A stretch of DNA of 64,000 bases from CAZWCX01 sp964632945 (lineage in GTDB: Bacteria; Planctomycetota; MHYJ01; WSZJ01; CAZWCX01): assembly GCA_964632945.1 (NCBI GenBank), contig CAZWCX010000004.1:70674-134673 (forward strand), in the 5' to 3' direction. The notes beneath the pieces are model-generated. The model saw only the letters and a list, made by a program, of their open reading frames with translations, had not been told where the DNA came from and did no database searches. Below are positions 42,226 through 50,572 of the stretch, one piece after another. Position 1 is the stretch's first letter, and the number at the start of each line of letters is the position of its first letter. The translations under genes were made by a program, and so were the position numbers.

Positions 42226-43263
42226 ATGAATCGCACCCTGACCGGACTGATCCTCCTCGTCCTCCTGGCCGCTGTTGCGTTCGCCCTGGTGCCCGGCGTC
42301 GAGGGGCAGGACAAGGCCCGACTCCGCATCGGCTTCAACACCTGGGTGGGGTACGGGCCGCTCTATGTCGCGCAGGAGAAAGGGTACTTCTCCGAGCACG
42401 GCCTCCAGGTCGAGTTGGAGCGCATCGAGGGGACCCCGGAGCGCCGCAGCGCGTTGATTGCCAAGCGGCTCGACATCCTCGGCTCGACCATCGACGATCT
42501 GATCGTCGGCGCCTCCCAGGGCGTCGAGGCGCGCCTCATCTGCGGCTGCGACGAGTCCAACGGCGCGGACGGAGTGCTGGTGAAAAACGACATCGCCTCG
42601 ATCAAGGACCTCAAGGGCCGGTCGGTCGCCGTCCAGCCCGGGTTCGTCAACCACTTCTTCCTGCTTTACCTCCTCGACAGGGAAGGGATGTCGCCGGACG
42701 ACGTCAAGATCGAGCCGATGGAGCCGGACAAGGCCGGCGCAGCATTCGTCGCCGGCCAGCTCGACGTCGCGGTCACCTGGGAGCCGTGGCTTTCCAAGGC
42801 CAAGGAACGCCCGGACGGTAAGCTCCTTGCCACCAGCAAAGATGCCCCCGGCGTCATCGTCGACATCCTGATCGCGCGCAATGACCTGATCAAGGAGCGC
42901 GCCGGCGACTTGACCAAGCTGGTTCGCGCCTGGAATCAGGCCGTTGAGTTCTGCCGCACCAACGCCGACGAGGCGAATGAGATCATCGCCCGCAACATGG
43001 GTCTTTCCAAGGAAGAGGCCGCCGACATGCTCTCCGGCGTGAACCTCTTCGGGGCGAAGGAGAATGAGAGCTACGTCAAGGGCGGAAAAGCCGCGGAAAT
43101 CGCCGCCAAGTGCGCCGAACTGCTCTTCAAGGGGAAAGTGATCGAGACCAAGCCCGACGTCAAGTCGCTGATCTCCACGGACTTCGTCGGCGGGAGCGCG
43201 GAGCACCCGAAGAAGGGCGACCATCCCAAGAAGGGCGAACATCCGGATCATCCCAAGAAGTAG
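42226..43263 (+). CDS. ABC transporter substrate-binding protein (nitrate/sulfonate/taurine type)
   Basis: A 345-residue exported protein with a signal peptide (LTGLILLVLLAAVAFAL, cleavage near VEG-Q). The NMT1/SsuA-type fold is shown by LRIGFNTWVGYGPLYVAQEKGYF, a hallmark opening, followed by IAKRLDILGSTIDD and AFVAGQLDVAVTWEPWL. It should deliver a small anion or amine such as a sulfonate, nitrate, cyanate or thiamine precursor to the permease; the ligand cannot be named. The C-terminus carries an unusual Lys/His/Pro tail with four HP pairs (AEHPKK, GDHPKK, GEHPDHPKK), a motif shared with other exported proteins here. It is first in a three-gene operon. Confidence 0.9.
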   Translation: MNRTLTGLILLVLLAAVAFALVPGVEGQDKARLRIGFNTWVGYGPLYVAQEKGYFSEHGLQVELERIEGTPERRSALIAKRLDILGSTIDDLIVGASQGVEARLICGCDESNGADGVLVKNDIASIKDLKGRSVAVQPGFVNHFFLLYLLDREGMSPDDVKIEPMEPDKAGAAFVAGQLDVAVTWEPWLSKAKERPDGKLLATSKDAPGVIVDILIARNDLIKERAGDLTKLVRAWNQAVEFCRTNADEANEIIARNMGLSKEEAADMLSGVNLFGAKENESYVKGGKAAEIAAKCAELLFKGKVIETKPDVKSLISTDFVGGSAEHPKKGDHPKKGEHPDHPKK

Positions 43264-43369
43264 TCGCGCATTCCCCCCGCGGGGCGCCGAACCGGAGCAC
43301 CCTCCGGCCCGCGCCCCCGGCGGGGGGTCCGCGATCCCCTTCCCCACGATTTCAACCGCGGAACCGCCC

Positions 43370-44164
43370 ATGCAGCGACCCGTCTCCTGGTTCAAGCCCA
43401 AGGCGGCCATCCCCGTACGGGTCTACTGGATGATCGCGGCCGCCAGCTTCCTCCTGCTCCTGACCGCCTGGAGCCTGCTCACCTACACCGGTTGGGTCAA
43501 GCCCCTCTTTCTCCCCACGCCGACCCGCGTCCTCGGCAGTCTCTGGAACATGGCCCAGGGACGGATGTGGACCGACATCGGCGCGTCCTGCTACCGCATC
43601 GGCATGGGATTCCTCCTCTCGGCCGTCCTGGCCGTTCCCATCGGGCTGGCGATGGGCACCTTCAAGGCGGTCGAGGCCTTCATCGAACCGGTGAACGACT
43701 TCATCCGGTACCTCCCGGTGGTCTCGTTCATCCCCCTCTGCATCCTCTGGGTGGGCATCGGAGACGAACTGAAAATCGTCATCATCTTCATCGGCACCTT
43801 CTTCCAGATGCTCGTCCTCGTCGCCGCCGAGGTGACCAAGGTCCCGACGGAATTCCTCGAGATGACCTACACCCTGGGCGCCAGCCGCGCCCAGGTCGTC
43901 TGGAAAGTCATCGTCCCGGCCAGCCTGCCGGGGATCTTCGACACCATGCGGGTCTGCCTGGGGTGGGCCTGGTCGTACGTCGTGGTGGCGGAGATCGTGG
44001 CCTCGAGCTCGGGGCTCGGATTCATGGTGATGCAGGCTTCCCGCTTCCTCAAGACGGCGGACATCTTCGCCGGCATCGTCGTGATCGGCGCCCTCGGACT
44101 GCTCTCGGACTTCCTGCTCAAGCGCGCACATGCCTGGCTGTTTCCGTGGAGTCCGCGCACGTGA
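43370..44164 (+). CDS. ABC transporter permease (SsuC/TauC type)
   Basis: A 264-residue inner-membrane protein with about six membrane helices. The first is near residues 21-42, and the typical cytoplasmic EAA loop reads EMTYTLGASRAQVVWKVIVP followed by ASLPGIF. The IGMGFLLSAVLAVPIGLAMG segment is characteristic of the nitrate/sulfonate/taurine permease family. It lies 106 bases after the binding-protein gene and its stop overlaps the GTG of the ATPase gene (GTGA), so the complex is made as a unit. Confidence 0.93.
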   Translation: MQRPVSWFKPKAAIPVRVYWMIAAASFLLLLTAWSLLTYTGWVKPLFLPTPTRVLGSLWNMAQGRMWTDIGASCYRIGMGFLLSAVLAVPIGLAMGTFKAVEAFIEPVNDFIRYLPVVSFIPLCILWVGIGDELKIVIIFIGTFFQMLVLVAAEVTKVPTEFLEMTYTLGASRAQVVWKVIVPASLPGIFDTMRVCLGWAWSYVVVAEIVASSSGLGFMVMQASRFLKTADIFAGIVVIGALGLLSDFLLKRAHAWLFPWSPRT

Positions 44165-44979
44165 CCGAAGCACAGGGGAAGCCGGGCGTCGACGTCGAGG
44201 TCCAGGGGGTCTCGCGCGTCTTCGAGGCCGCCGCCGGGCCCGTGGCGGTACTCGAGGACGTCACCTTCGACGTGCCGGACCGCGAGTTCGGCGTCATCCT
44301 CGGGCCCTCGGGATGTGGAAAAAGCACGCTGCTGCGCATCATCGCGGGACTCGACTTCCCTTCGAAAGGCCGTGTCCTCGTGCACGGCCGGGAGATCGAG
44401 GGGCCGGGGCCGGAACGCGGCATGGTCTTCCAGTCCTACACCGCGTTCCCCTGGCTGAACGTGCGCGACAACATCCGCTTCGGCGCGTCGTTCCGCAAGG
44501 ACGTGACGCCGGAACACGTCGATCGCCGCACCGATGAGCTGATCCAGTTGAGCGGCCTGTCCGGCTTCGAGGGGGCGTATCCGAACCGCATCTCCGGCGG
44601 CATGCGGCAACGCGTCGCCATTGCCCGCACCCTGATGGCCGATCCCGAGATCATCCTCATGGACGAGCCGTTCGGCGCCCTCGACGCGCAGACGCGAGAA
44701 GTCATGCAGGAGTCCCTGGTGCAGACCTGGGAGGCGCTCCACAAGACCATCCTCTTCGTCACGCACGACATCGAGGAAGCCCTGTTCCTGGCCGAGCGGA
44801 TCTACGTCTTTTCCGCCCGTCCCGCCCGGCTGCGCCGCATCCTCCCGGTGCCCCTGCCGCGCCCGCGCACGTTCGAAGTGAAGACTTCGGCGCGATTCCT
44901 GGAGCTCAAGGCCGAAGTCATGGCGCTGGTCCGGCCGGACACGCTGGCCACCGCGGCAGAGAAGAACCGCGGTCGATGA
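44161..44979 (+). CDS. ABC transporter ATPase (SsuB/TauB type)
   Basis: A 272-residue ATPase with Walker A GPSGCGKST (48-56), Q-loop VFQSYTAFPWL, signature ISGGMRQR, Walker B IILMDEP with the catalytic Glu, D-loop ALDAQT and switch His in FVTHDIEEALFLAERIYVFS. The FPWLNVRDNI segment is typical of the nitrate/taurine/sulfonate subfamily. The GTG start overlaps the permease stop, ensuring coupled translation. No metabolic enzyme follows that would reveal the substrate. Confidence 0.94.
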   Translation: MTEAQGKPGVDVEVQGVSRVFEAAAGPVAVLEDVTFDVPDREFGVILGPSGCGKSTLLRIIAGLDFPSKGRVLVHGREIEGPGPERGMVFQSYTAFPWLNVRDNIRFGASFRKDVTPEHVDRRTDELIQLSGLSGFEGAYPNRISGGMRQRVAIARTLMADPEIILMDEPFGALDAQTREVMQESLVQTWEALHKTILFVTHDIEEALFLAERIYVFSARPARLRRILPVPLPRPRTFEVKTSARFLELKAEVMALVRPDTLATAAEKNRGR

Positions 44980-45126
44980 CGGCGGCCGGGGTATGCGACG
45001 GCCCAGCCCGCGCTACCGCGGGGGTTCGGCCGGACGCGCGAGCGCCTCCCCCCACCGACCGGATGCCGGGAATCCCGTCGCTCGCGCCGCCCCCCCCCGC
45101 AACCGCAATCCGGCAGCCCGGGACGG

Positions 45127-45993
45127 TCAGTCCCAGCGCACCCTCAGCCCGGGAATCGCGGCCTGCAACGCGCGCACCCCGTCCTCGCTCACCCCCGCAC
45201 CGTAGAGGTCCAGTTCGCGCAGCGCGGGGAGCCTCTGCAGATGCCCCACCCCGCGATCGTCGACCCGCGTGCGTGACAGGTCCAACAGTTTCAGATTGCC
45301 GAGCCCGGCCACCGCGGCCATCCCGGCACTCGAGACCTGCGTGCCGTAGAGGTCCAGATCCTCCAGGGCCGTCAGCCCCTTGAGATGCTCGAGACCGGCG
45401 TCTCCGATCGCCGTCCGGTCCAGCTGCAGGGAGAGCAGCCGCTTCATCCCCGCCAGATGAACCAGCCCCGCGTCCGTGACGGCCGTCCGCTCCAGCTTCA
45501 GCGTCACGAGGCCGGTGAGCCCGACGAGATGGATCATCCCCGCATCGGTGATGCGAGTTCCGCTGAGATCGAGCTCGCGCAGCGACACGCAGTTGGCCAG
45601 CCGCTCCAGCCCCGCATCGGAAACTCCCGTGTCCTCCAGGTCGAGCGCGCGCAACGCGGGAAGCGCGTCCAACCCGGCCAGGGCCGCGTCGGTGATCGGC
45701 GTGGAGCAGAGGTGCAACGTCTCCAGCGTCGGCCAGGAGCGGACCAAATCCACGTCCGCATCCCCGATCTTCACCCAGGAGAACGCCACCCCGACCACGG
45801 GCTTTCCGGGCCGTTTGACGTCGATGGCGACCGACCCGCCCAGGTCCTCGATCCGCTTGACGTTCGGGTCTTTCCCGCCTTTTTTTTCCATCCCGGCCTC
45901 CGGCGTCCCCGCGCCGTCCTGCGCGAAGCCCGCCGAGGCGGCAACGCCGATGACCACGAGAAGGAGAACGAGACGCGCCCGAGATCGATTCAT
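45127..45993 (-). CDS. Exported leucine-rich-repeat protein
   Basis: A 288-residue protein with a signal peptide (LVLLLVVIGVAASAGFA) and about eight leucine-rich repeats of 24 residues, for example LRALDLEDTGVSDAGLERLA and LVTLKLERTAVTDAGLVHLA. The repeat consensus (LxxLDLxxTxVTDAGLxxL) is the bacterial cysteine-free type, abundant in Planctomycetota. LRR solenoids bind proteins or glycans; no enzymatic domain is attached. GGAGG is 5 bases before the ATG. A promoter lies at 46032-46061. Confidence 0.9.
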   Translation of the reverse strand: MNRSRARLVLLLVVIGVAASAGFAQDGAGTPEAGMEKKGGKDPNVKRIEDLGGSVAIDVKRPGKPVVGVAFSWVKIGDADVDLVRSWPTLETLHLCSTPITDAALAGLDALPALRALDLEDTGVSDAGLERLANCVSLRELDLSGTRITDAGMIHLVGLTGLVTLKLERTAVTDAGLVHLAGMKRLLSLQLDRTAIGDAGLEHLKGLTALEDLDLYGTQVSSAGMAAVAGLGNLKLLDLSRTRVDDRGVGHLQRLPALRELDLYGAGVSEDGVRALQAAIPGLRVRWD

Positions 45994-46031
45994 GGGTTCC
46001 TCCGAAGCGATTCCGTTCTTCGCGAGCGCGC

Positions 46032-46061
46032 AGTGTAGCCGAAGGCCGGGGGCGGGATCAA
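46032..46061 (-). promoter_or_regulatory. Promoter for LRR gene
   Basis: On the minus strand TTGATC (46061-46056), an 18-base spacer and TACACT (46037-46032). Confidence 0.6.
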
Positions 46062-46188
46062 TCTTCGCGCCGGGGTCGCGAATCGCCGTCTCGCCGCCCC
46101 CGCCGCGGACGGCCGGCCCCGACGGGACCCCTGGGGCGCAGCGGGTGGATTCGGGAGTGGGGGCGGGGAGCGAACGCGCGCCGCAGGA

Positions 46189-46791
46189 TCAGCGCAGCGC
46201 TTCCACCCGGTCGGTGCTCAGCAGCACGTCCCCCGGGATGGGGTTTCCCTCGGGATCCACCAGCGTATCGAGGGTGGCGCGGAGCGGCGAGACCCCCGGA
46301 CCGGCGGAAGTGAAGAAGATCGTGGCGATGCGCGTGCGCCCGGTCGGCGAAAGGCCGGCGGTCTGGAATCCCGCGATCGTGGTCGCGCCGGAGGAATACG
46401 TGGCCGGATTCGCGCGCGGCAGGTCGGGGAACTTGGAGAGATCGCCCGTCCCGACATCCTGGACGTGGAGGAACTGCGGGTCATAGTGCAGGGTGAGCGT
46501 GTACGCGCCCAGCGCCCGCTCCCGCGTATCGATCCAGATCTCCACGTAGGGCGGCGAGACGACCCGGGACCGCGCCGCCAGCGCCGGGTCCACGGGCCCG
46601 GCGGCTTGGCCGGGAGCCCCGGGACGCTCCCGACGATCTTCCCGGGAGGTCTGTCCCCCCTCGGTCGACGCGGGTCCGGACTCCGCCTCCGTGCCTGCCT
46701 CCTTGCCGAATCCGAGCGAGGCGCAGCCCGGAACGGCGATCAGGATCCCGGCCAGGGTAAGCCGCGCGACGAGAGACATCGGGAACCTCAC
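46189..46791 (-). CDS. Cohesin-like lipoprotein
   Basis: A 200-residue predicted lipoprotein (lipobox VPGC, Cys23) with a disordered Glu/Gly/Arg linker (about 30-75) and a cohesin-type beta-sandwich. Matching features are VEIWIDTRERALGAYTLTL, HYDPQFLHVQDV, a TIAGFQTAGL segment, IATIFFTSAGPG and the closing LVDPEGNPIPGDVLLS, which mirror the strand pattern of cohesin domains. Cohesins bind dockerins, and the adjacent upstream anti-sigma gene encodes a dockerin. The GTG start overlaps the anti-sigma stop by 4 bases (GTGA); ATG 46779 is an alternative. It is third in the sigma operon. An outer- or inner-leaflet anchor is expected. Confidence 0.78.
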   Translation of the reverse strand: MRFPMSLVARLTLAGILIAVPGCASLGFGKEAGTEAESGPASTEGGQTSREDRRERPGAPGQAAGPVDPALAARSRVVSPPYVEIWIDTRERALGAYTLTLHYDPQFLHVQDVGTGDLSKFPDLPRANPATYSSGATTIAGFQTAGLSPTGRTRIATIFFTSAGPGVSPLRATLDTLVDPEGNPIPGDVLLSTDRVEALR

Positions 46792-48026
46792 TGCGTTCCG
46801 CCGACCACGCGGTTGGAGATGTGCATGGCGTCGGCAATGTCGACCTTTCCGTCCTGATTGGCGTCCGCGTGAGAGAGATCGACCTGCGAATCCCCGCGCA
46901 GGATCGCTCGCGTGATGAGCATGCTGTCCGCAATGTCGAGCCGGCCGTCACCGTTTACGTCTCCCGCCGGCCGGGAAGGATCCTGGGGCCGTGGCTTCGC
47001 ACCCGCCGCGGGATCGCCGGCGGAAGCCGATTCACTCTTCCGCACAGGGTCCTGCAGAAGCCCCGCCGTCCGGCCGGGAACTGCGGGCGTGGGCGCGCGG
47101 CGGACGTCGAGACGGTCTTCGGGGAGCGGCCGCACGGGGCTCCGGGCGAACGTTCGCCCGCCGAAGCCCCCCTCCTTCGCGCGCTCGCCGTACGGCGCGG
47201 AATCGGCAGGCGACCCGGCGGCCACACCTCGGGGCGCAGCGGAGTTCGCTTCCGCGGGTGCGCCGGAACCCGTGGTCGGGACGAGCGCGCCGGCCGAGGG
47301 ACGCTGCCCGTCGAAGGTCGTGACCCCTCGAGGTTCCGCTGCCCCGTGGCCGGAACCCGTGGCGCCCGCGATCTGGCCCGCGGCGTGAGCGTCGGACTTT
47401 GCGTCCGCGGCGCCTTCGCGGGCGGAAGGCCGCCCCACGCTCCGATCCCCCGCCGTCAGGGCCCCCGTCCGTTCCCGCGCCAGGTCGCCCGCGCCGGCCT
47501 CGGACGGCACGCCGACCACGTCCTCGAGCCGCACGACGCCGCCGGTCGTCCCTTCCCCGGACTTCGCCACCGGAGCGGATCCCGCCCCGTTCGATTCAGG
47601 AAGCGGCTCCGTCAGCCAATTCCCCAGCGCCCCGACCAGGGCCGCCAGGAACAGGGCCGCCGCCCCAAGGGCGCCGAAGACTTGCCGCCGGCTCCAGGAA
47701 AACCGGGCTTCCACCGGCTCGTCATAGGAGCGTGCGCCCGCCGCCTCCTCCAGGTCGGCCGGCGCCTCCAGCCGCTGCTCCCGGGCTGCAGCGGCGATCC
47801 GCTCGAATTCCACCAGGAGCGCGTCCTCCAGCGCCTGGGGCACGAGCGGTTTGGAGCCCTCATGGACCGCGCGGATGCCGCGGACGAGCGCGCGAACGTC
47901 CTCCTGCCGGGCGCGACAGGTCGCGCACCCCTGCAGATGGGTCCGCACGTCCAGCGACCCCGACCGTTCCAGGGTATGGTCGAGGAACGAGAGGATCACG
48001 TCATGGGTCAGTTCGGAACAGTCCAT
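46788..48026 (-). CDS. Anti-sigma factor with zinc-finger domain, one membrane helix and C-terminal dockerin
   Basis: A 412-residue protein. Residues 1-45 form a zf-HC2 anti-sigma domain with ligands His30, Cys34 and Cys37 (HLQGCATC). One membrane helix lies at about 115-134. A very long Ala/Gly/Pro/Ser-rich periplasmic linker (about 140-350) follows, then a type I dockerin with two calcium-loop helices, DVNGDGRLDIAD (356-367) and DANQDGKVDIAD (388-399). The cytoplasmic part should hold the ECF sigma factor encoded upstream; the periplasmic dockerin would respond to a cohesin, most simply the lipoprotein encoded next. I know of no described anti-sigma factor sensing through a dockerin. Confidence 0.85.
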   Translation of the reverse strand: MDCSELTHDVILSFLDHTLERSGSLDVRTHLQGCATCRARQEDVRALVRGIRAVHEGSKPLVPQALEDALLVEFERIAAAAREQRLEAPADLEEAAGARSYDEPVEARFSWSRRQVFGALGAAALFLAALVGALGNWLTEPLPESNGAGSAPVAKSGEGTTGGVVRLEDVVGVPSEAGAGDLARERTGALTAGDRSVGRPSAREGAADAKSDAHAAGQIAGATGSGHGAAEPRGVTTFDGQRPSAGALVPTTGSGAPAEANSAAPRGVAAGSPADSAPYGERAKEGGFGGRTFARSPVRPLPEDRLDVRRAPTPAVPGRTAGLLQDPVRKSESASAGDPAAGAKPRPQDPSRPAGDVNGDGRLDIADSMLITRAILRGDSQVDLSHADANQDGKVDIADAMHISNRVVGGTQ

Positions 48027-48159
48027 CCTTCTCCGTCCCCTCCGGAATCCCCGGGATCGTCAGCGGGCGGCTCCGGCCCTGTCCCGAGTCGCCGGGCGCC
48101 GACCCTGCCCGGCGGACTCCGCCGCCGCCATCTTTCAAGCGCGCAACCCGCGCCCGGGT

Positions 48160-48747
48160 TCACGAGGATCGCCGTCCCGACGGCTTTCGAAGTTGACCCA
48201 GGGCGATCCGCAACCGTTGCACGCCGAGGTGGATCCGCGACTTCACCGTCCCCAGCGGACAATCCACGATTCGGGAGATCTCCTCGTACGACATCTCCTG
48301 CGCCACGCGCAGAAGCAGGACTTCGCGGTAGATTTCCGGGAGATCGCGGAGCGCCCGCTCCAGGACGTCCTTGGCTTGTTCGCGATCGAGGGCCTCGCCG
48401 GGGTGGACCTCCTCGGGCGGGGGCAACGTGTCGTCGAGGATGTCGCTGTACTGGATGCGCCGTTTCTTGCGCAGGATCGTGATCGCCAGGCTGCGGGCCA
48501 CCCGAAACAGGAGCGTCGTGAACTTGGCGTTCGGCTCGTAGGTGGGAATCTTGCTGAACACGTAGCGAAACGTGTCCTGCAGGACGTCGAGCGCCTCGTC
48601 GCGATCGCGCAGCATGTGCGAGGCGAACCGAACGACGGCATCGCGATGGCGGAGGTAGAGGACCGTGAACGCCTGCTCGTACCCTTCGCGGCAGAGCGCC
48701 ATGAGGGCTTCGTCGGACTCGTCCTTGAGCTCGTCGTAGGCGGACAA
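48160..48747 (-). CDS. ECF RNA polymerase sigma factor
   Basis: A 195-residue ECF sigma factor. Region 2 reads LYLRHRDAVVRFASHMLRDR with the downstream FRYVFSKIP helix, and region 4 is SYEEISRIVDCPLGTVKSRI. A short, acidic linker separates them. The start is TTG 48747, supported by GGGAGG 4 bases upstream; no ATG fits. It has its own promoter (48783-48812) and is followed 133 bases later by the dockerin anti-sigma gene and then the cohesin-like gene, forming a sigma-sensor-ligand operon. It is divergent from lysA. Confidence 0.92.
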   Translation of the reverse strand: MSAYDELKDESDEALMALCREGYEQAFTVLYLRHRDAVVRFASHMLRDRDEALDVLQDTFRYVFSKIPTYEPNAKFTTLLFRVARSLAITILRKKRRIQYSDILDDTLPPPEEVHPGEALDREQAKDVLERALRDLPEIYREVLLLRVAQEMSYEEISRIVDCPLGTVKSRIHLGVQRLRIALGQLRKPSGRRSS

Positions 48748-48782
48748 GCGTCCTCCCGGGCGGGCAACCCGCAACGCGCGCC

Positions 48783-48812
48783 AGTATAGGCGCGGCCGGA
48801 CCGGCCGGTCAA
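48783..48812 (-). promoter_or_regulatory. Promoter for the ECF sigma/dockerin operon
   Basis: On the minus strand TTGACC (48812-48807), an 18-base spacer and TATACT (48788-48783). It looks like a housekeeping rather than ECF promoter. Confidence 0.7.
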
Positions 48813-48836
48813 TTATTTTTTTTGCGCCCCTTTTCG

Positions 48837-48866
48837 TTGCCGCCTTTGCGCGGCCCGTGCTAGGTT
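48837..48866 (+). promoter_or_regulatory. Possible lysA promoter
   Basis: TTGCCG (48837-48842) and TAGGTT (48861-48866) with an 18-base spacer, next to an A/T-rich stretch (48811-48822) shared with the divergent sigma promoter. Confidence 0.4.
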
Positions 48867-48924
48867 CGGGGCCGGCGGTCCCTCGCCCCGCCTCCCGAGC
48901 CCCATGTCCGAAGGAGCCTCCCCC

Positions 48925-50205
48925 GTGGATCAGTTCCGTTATCGCCATGGAGAGTTGTACTGTGAGGAAGTCCCCGTCGAGAGGATCGTGCGCGAAGTCG
49001 GGACGCCCGTGTACGTCTACTCGCTGCAGACGGTCGTCGACCACTACCGAAAGATCGTGACCGCCTTCGAACCGGCCGCCCCCCTGGTTTGCTACTCGAT
49101 CAAGGCCAACTCCTGTCTCGCCCTGCTGAAGATTCTCCACGAGCGCGGCTGCGGCTTCGATGTGGTCAGCGGCGGCGAGCTGTATCGGGCCTTGCGCGTC
49201 GGCGCCGACCCCAAGCGGATCGTATTCGCGGGTGTGGGCAAGTCGGATGCGGAGATCCGCGAGGGCCTCGCCGCGGGAATCCTCATGTTCAACGCCGAGT
49301 CCTGGGAGGAAATCGCGAACATCGACCGCATCGCCGGTTCGGAGGGACGTCGGGCCGACGTCGCCGTGCGCATCAACCCGGACGTCGATCCGGAAACGCA
49401 CACCTACATCGCCACGGGCAAGAAAGAGAGCAAGTTCGGCGTCGATCTCGTCTACGCGCGCAGAATCCTGTCGGAACTGCGCGCGCTGAAAAACGTCCGG
49501 CTGATCGGCATCCACGTCCACATCGGCAGCCAGATCACCAAGGTGGAACCCTACGTCGAAGCGTTGGGGAAAGTCGCCGACTTCATCGAGGAAGTGCGCG
49601 CCGGCGGCCACACCGTCGAGTGGCTCGACATGGGAGGCGGCTTCGGGATCTACTACAAGGACAAGACCGCCCGGCCGGCCGCGGAAATCGCCCAGGCCCT
49701 GCTCCCGGTCATCCAGCGGACGCGCTGCAAGCTCGCGCTCGAGCCCGGGCGCTTCATCGTCGGCAACGCCGGCATCCTCGTCACCCGCGTGGTCTACCGC
49801 AAGCCCTCCGGAGAGCGCATGTTCGCCATTTGCGATGCCGGCATGAACGCACTCATCCGCCCCACCCTGTACGGCGCGTACCACGGGATCTGGCCGGTCA
49901 GGACCGACCCGACCGTCGAAGGGGAACGACCCGACGAAGAGACGTGGAAGGGGCCTGCCCAGCCGACGGACGTCGTGGGTCCGATCTGCGAGAGCGGGGA
50001 CTTCCTGGCCAAGGAACGACGTCTGCCGCCGCTGTCGCCGGGAGATCACCTCGCGGTCTTCAGTGCGGGGGCGTACGGATATGTCATGGCCTCGGTGTAC
50101 AATTCCCACCCCCGGCCCGCCGAGGTCCTGGTCGACGGGGATCGGTACCGGGTGGTCACGCGTCGCGAATCCTACGACGAATTGATCCGGCTGGAAATGC
50201 CGTAA
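48925..50205 (+). CDS. lysA: Diaminopimelate decarboxylase
   Basis: A 426-residue fold-III PLP enzyme that converts meso-diaminopimelate to L-lysine and CO2, the last step of lysine synthesis. Key features are the PLP lysine in CYSIKAN (Lys60), GFDVVSGGEL, GIHVHIGSQI, DMGGGFGI, LEPGRFIVGNAG, and the active-site Cys in GPICESGDFL. GTG 48925 is preferred over ATG 48904 because AAGGAG lies 8 bases upstream and family members begin with this FRYRxGEL segment. No dapF or other lysine gene is adjacent. A GC-rich hairpin follows. Confidence 0.95.
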   Translation: MDQFRYRHGELYCEEVPVERIVREVGTPVYVYSLQTVVDHYRKIVTAFEPAAPLVCYSIKANSCLALLKILHERGCGFDVVSGGELYRALRVGADPKRIVFAGVGKSDAEIREGLAAGILMFNAESWEEIANIDRIAGSEGRRADVAVRINPDVDPETHTYIATGKKESKFGVDLVYARRILSELRALKNVRLIGIHVHIGSQITKVEPYVEALGKVADFIEEVRAGGHTVEWLDMGGGFGIYYKDKTARPAAEIAQALLPVIQRTRCKLALEPGRFIVGNAGILVTRVVYRKPSGERMFAICDAGMNALIRPTLYGAYHGIWPVRTDPTVEGERPDEETWKGPAQPTDVVGPICESGDFLAKERRLPPLSPGDHLAVFSAGAYGYVMASVYNSHPRPAEVLVDGDRYRVVTRRESYDELIRLEMP

Positions 50206-50227
50206 CCGAAGGGGCGCGAACGCAGCC

Positions 50228-50249
50228 GCTCGGGGCAACCGCCCCGAGC
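50228..50249 (+). terminator. Hairpin after lysA
   Basis: GCTCGGGGC (50228-50236) and GCCCCGAGC (50241-50249) with an AACC loop. It has no T-run, so intrinsic termination is uncertain. The rest of the gap to 50443 shows nothing else. Confidence 0.45.
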
Positions 50250-50443
50250 AGGACGGCCGTGCGCGCCTTGCGTATCCCGGTCGCGACGGGCAGGGGAATC
50301 AAGCCCGGAAGCCTTCCCGTCCGATACCCTTCTCGGCGGCGATGGCGACCGTTCGCAGGCTTCCGTTGAACGCTGTGGGGCCCCGGGAGGGCCGGACCCA
50401 CCTGCAAGTGCGCCACTTTTCCCCGCTTGTGTCCGGTTTTTGC

Positions 50444-50471
50444 TTGACAGGTTCAACCCGACGGCTACAAT
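50444..50471 (+). promoter_or_regulatory. Sigma-70-type promoter for HEAT/receiver-like gene
   Basis: TTGACA (50444-50449) and TACAAT (50466-50471) with a 16-base spacer. The leader to ATG 50573 is about 95 bases, and GAAGGAGG precedes the start. Confidence 0.8.
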
Positions 50472-50572
50472 CAGCCGCAATTCAAGGGTATTCCTGCACC
50501 AACGGTCCCGGGAGCGCGGAGCGCCGCGGCTTCCCTGGGAATGCGGGTCATCCGATCGAAGGAGGATGAGGA

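Noticed and set aside
45000..45126. Terminator between the ABC ATPase gene and the LRR gene
   Set aside because: No stem of useful length followed by Ts was found in this C-rich gap.
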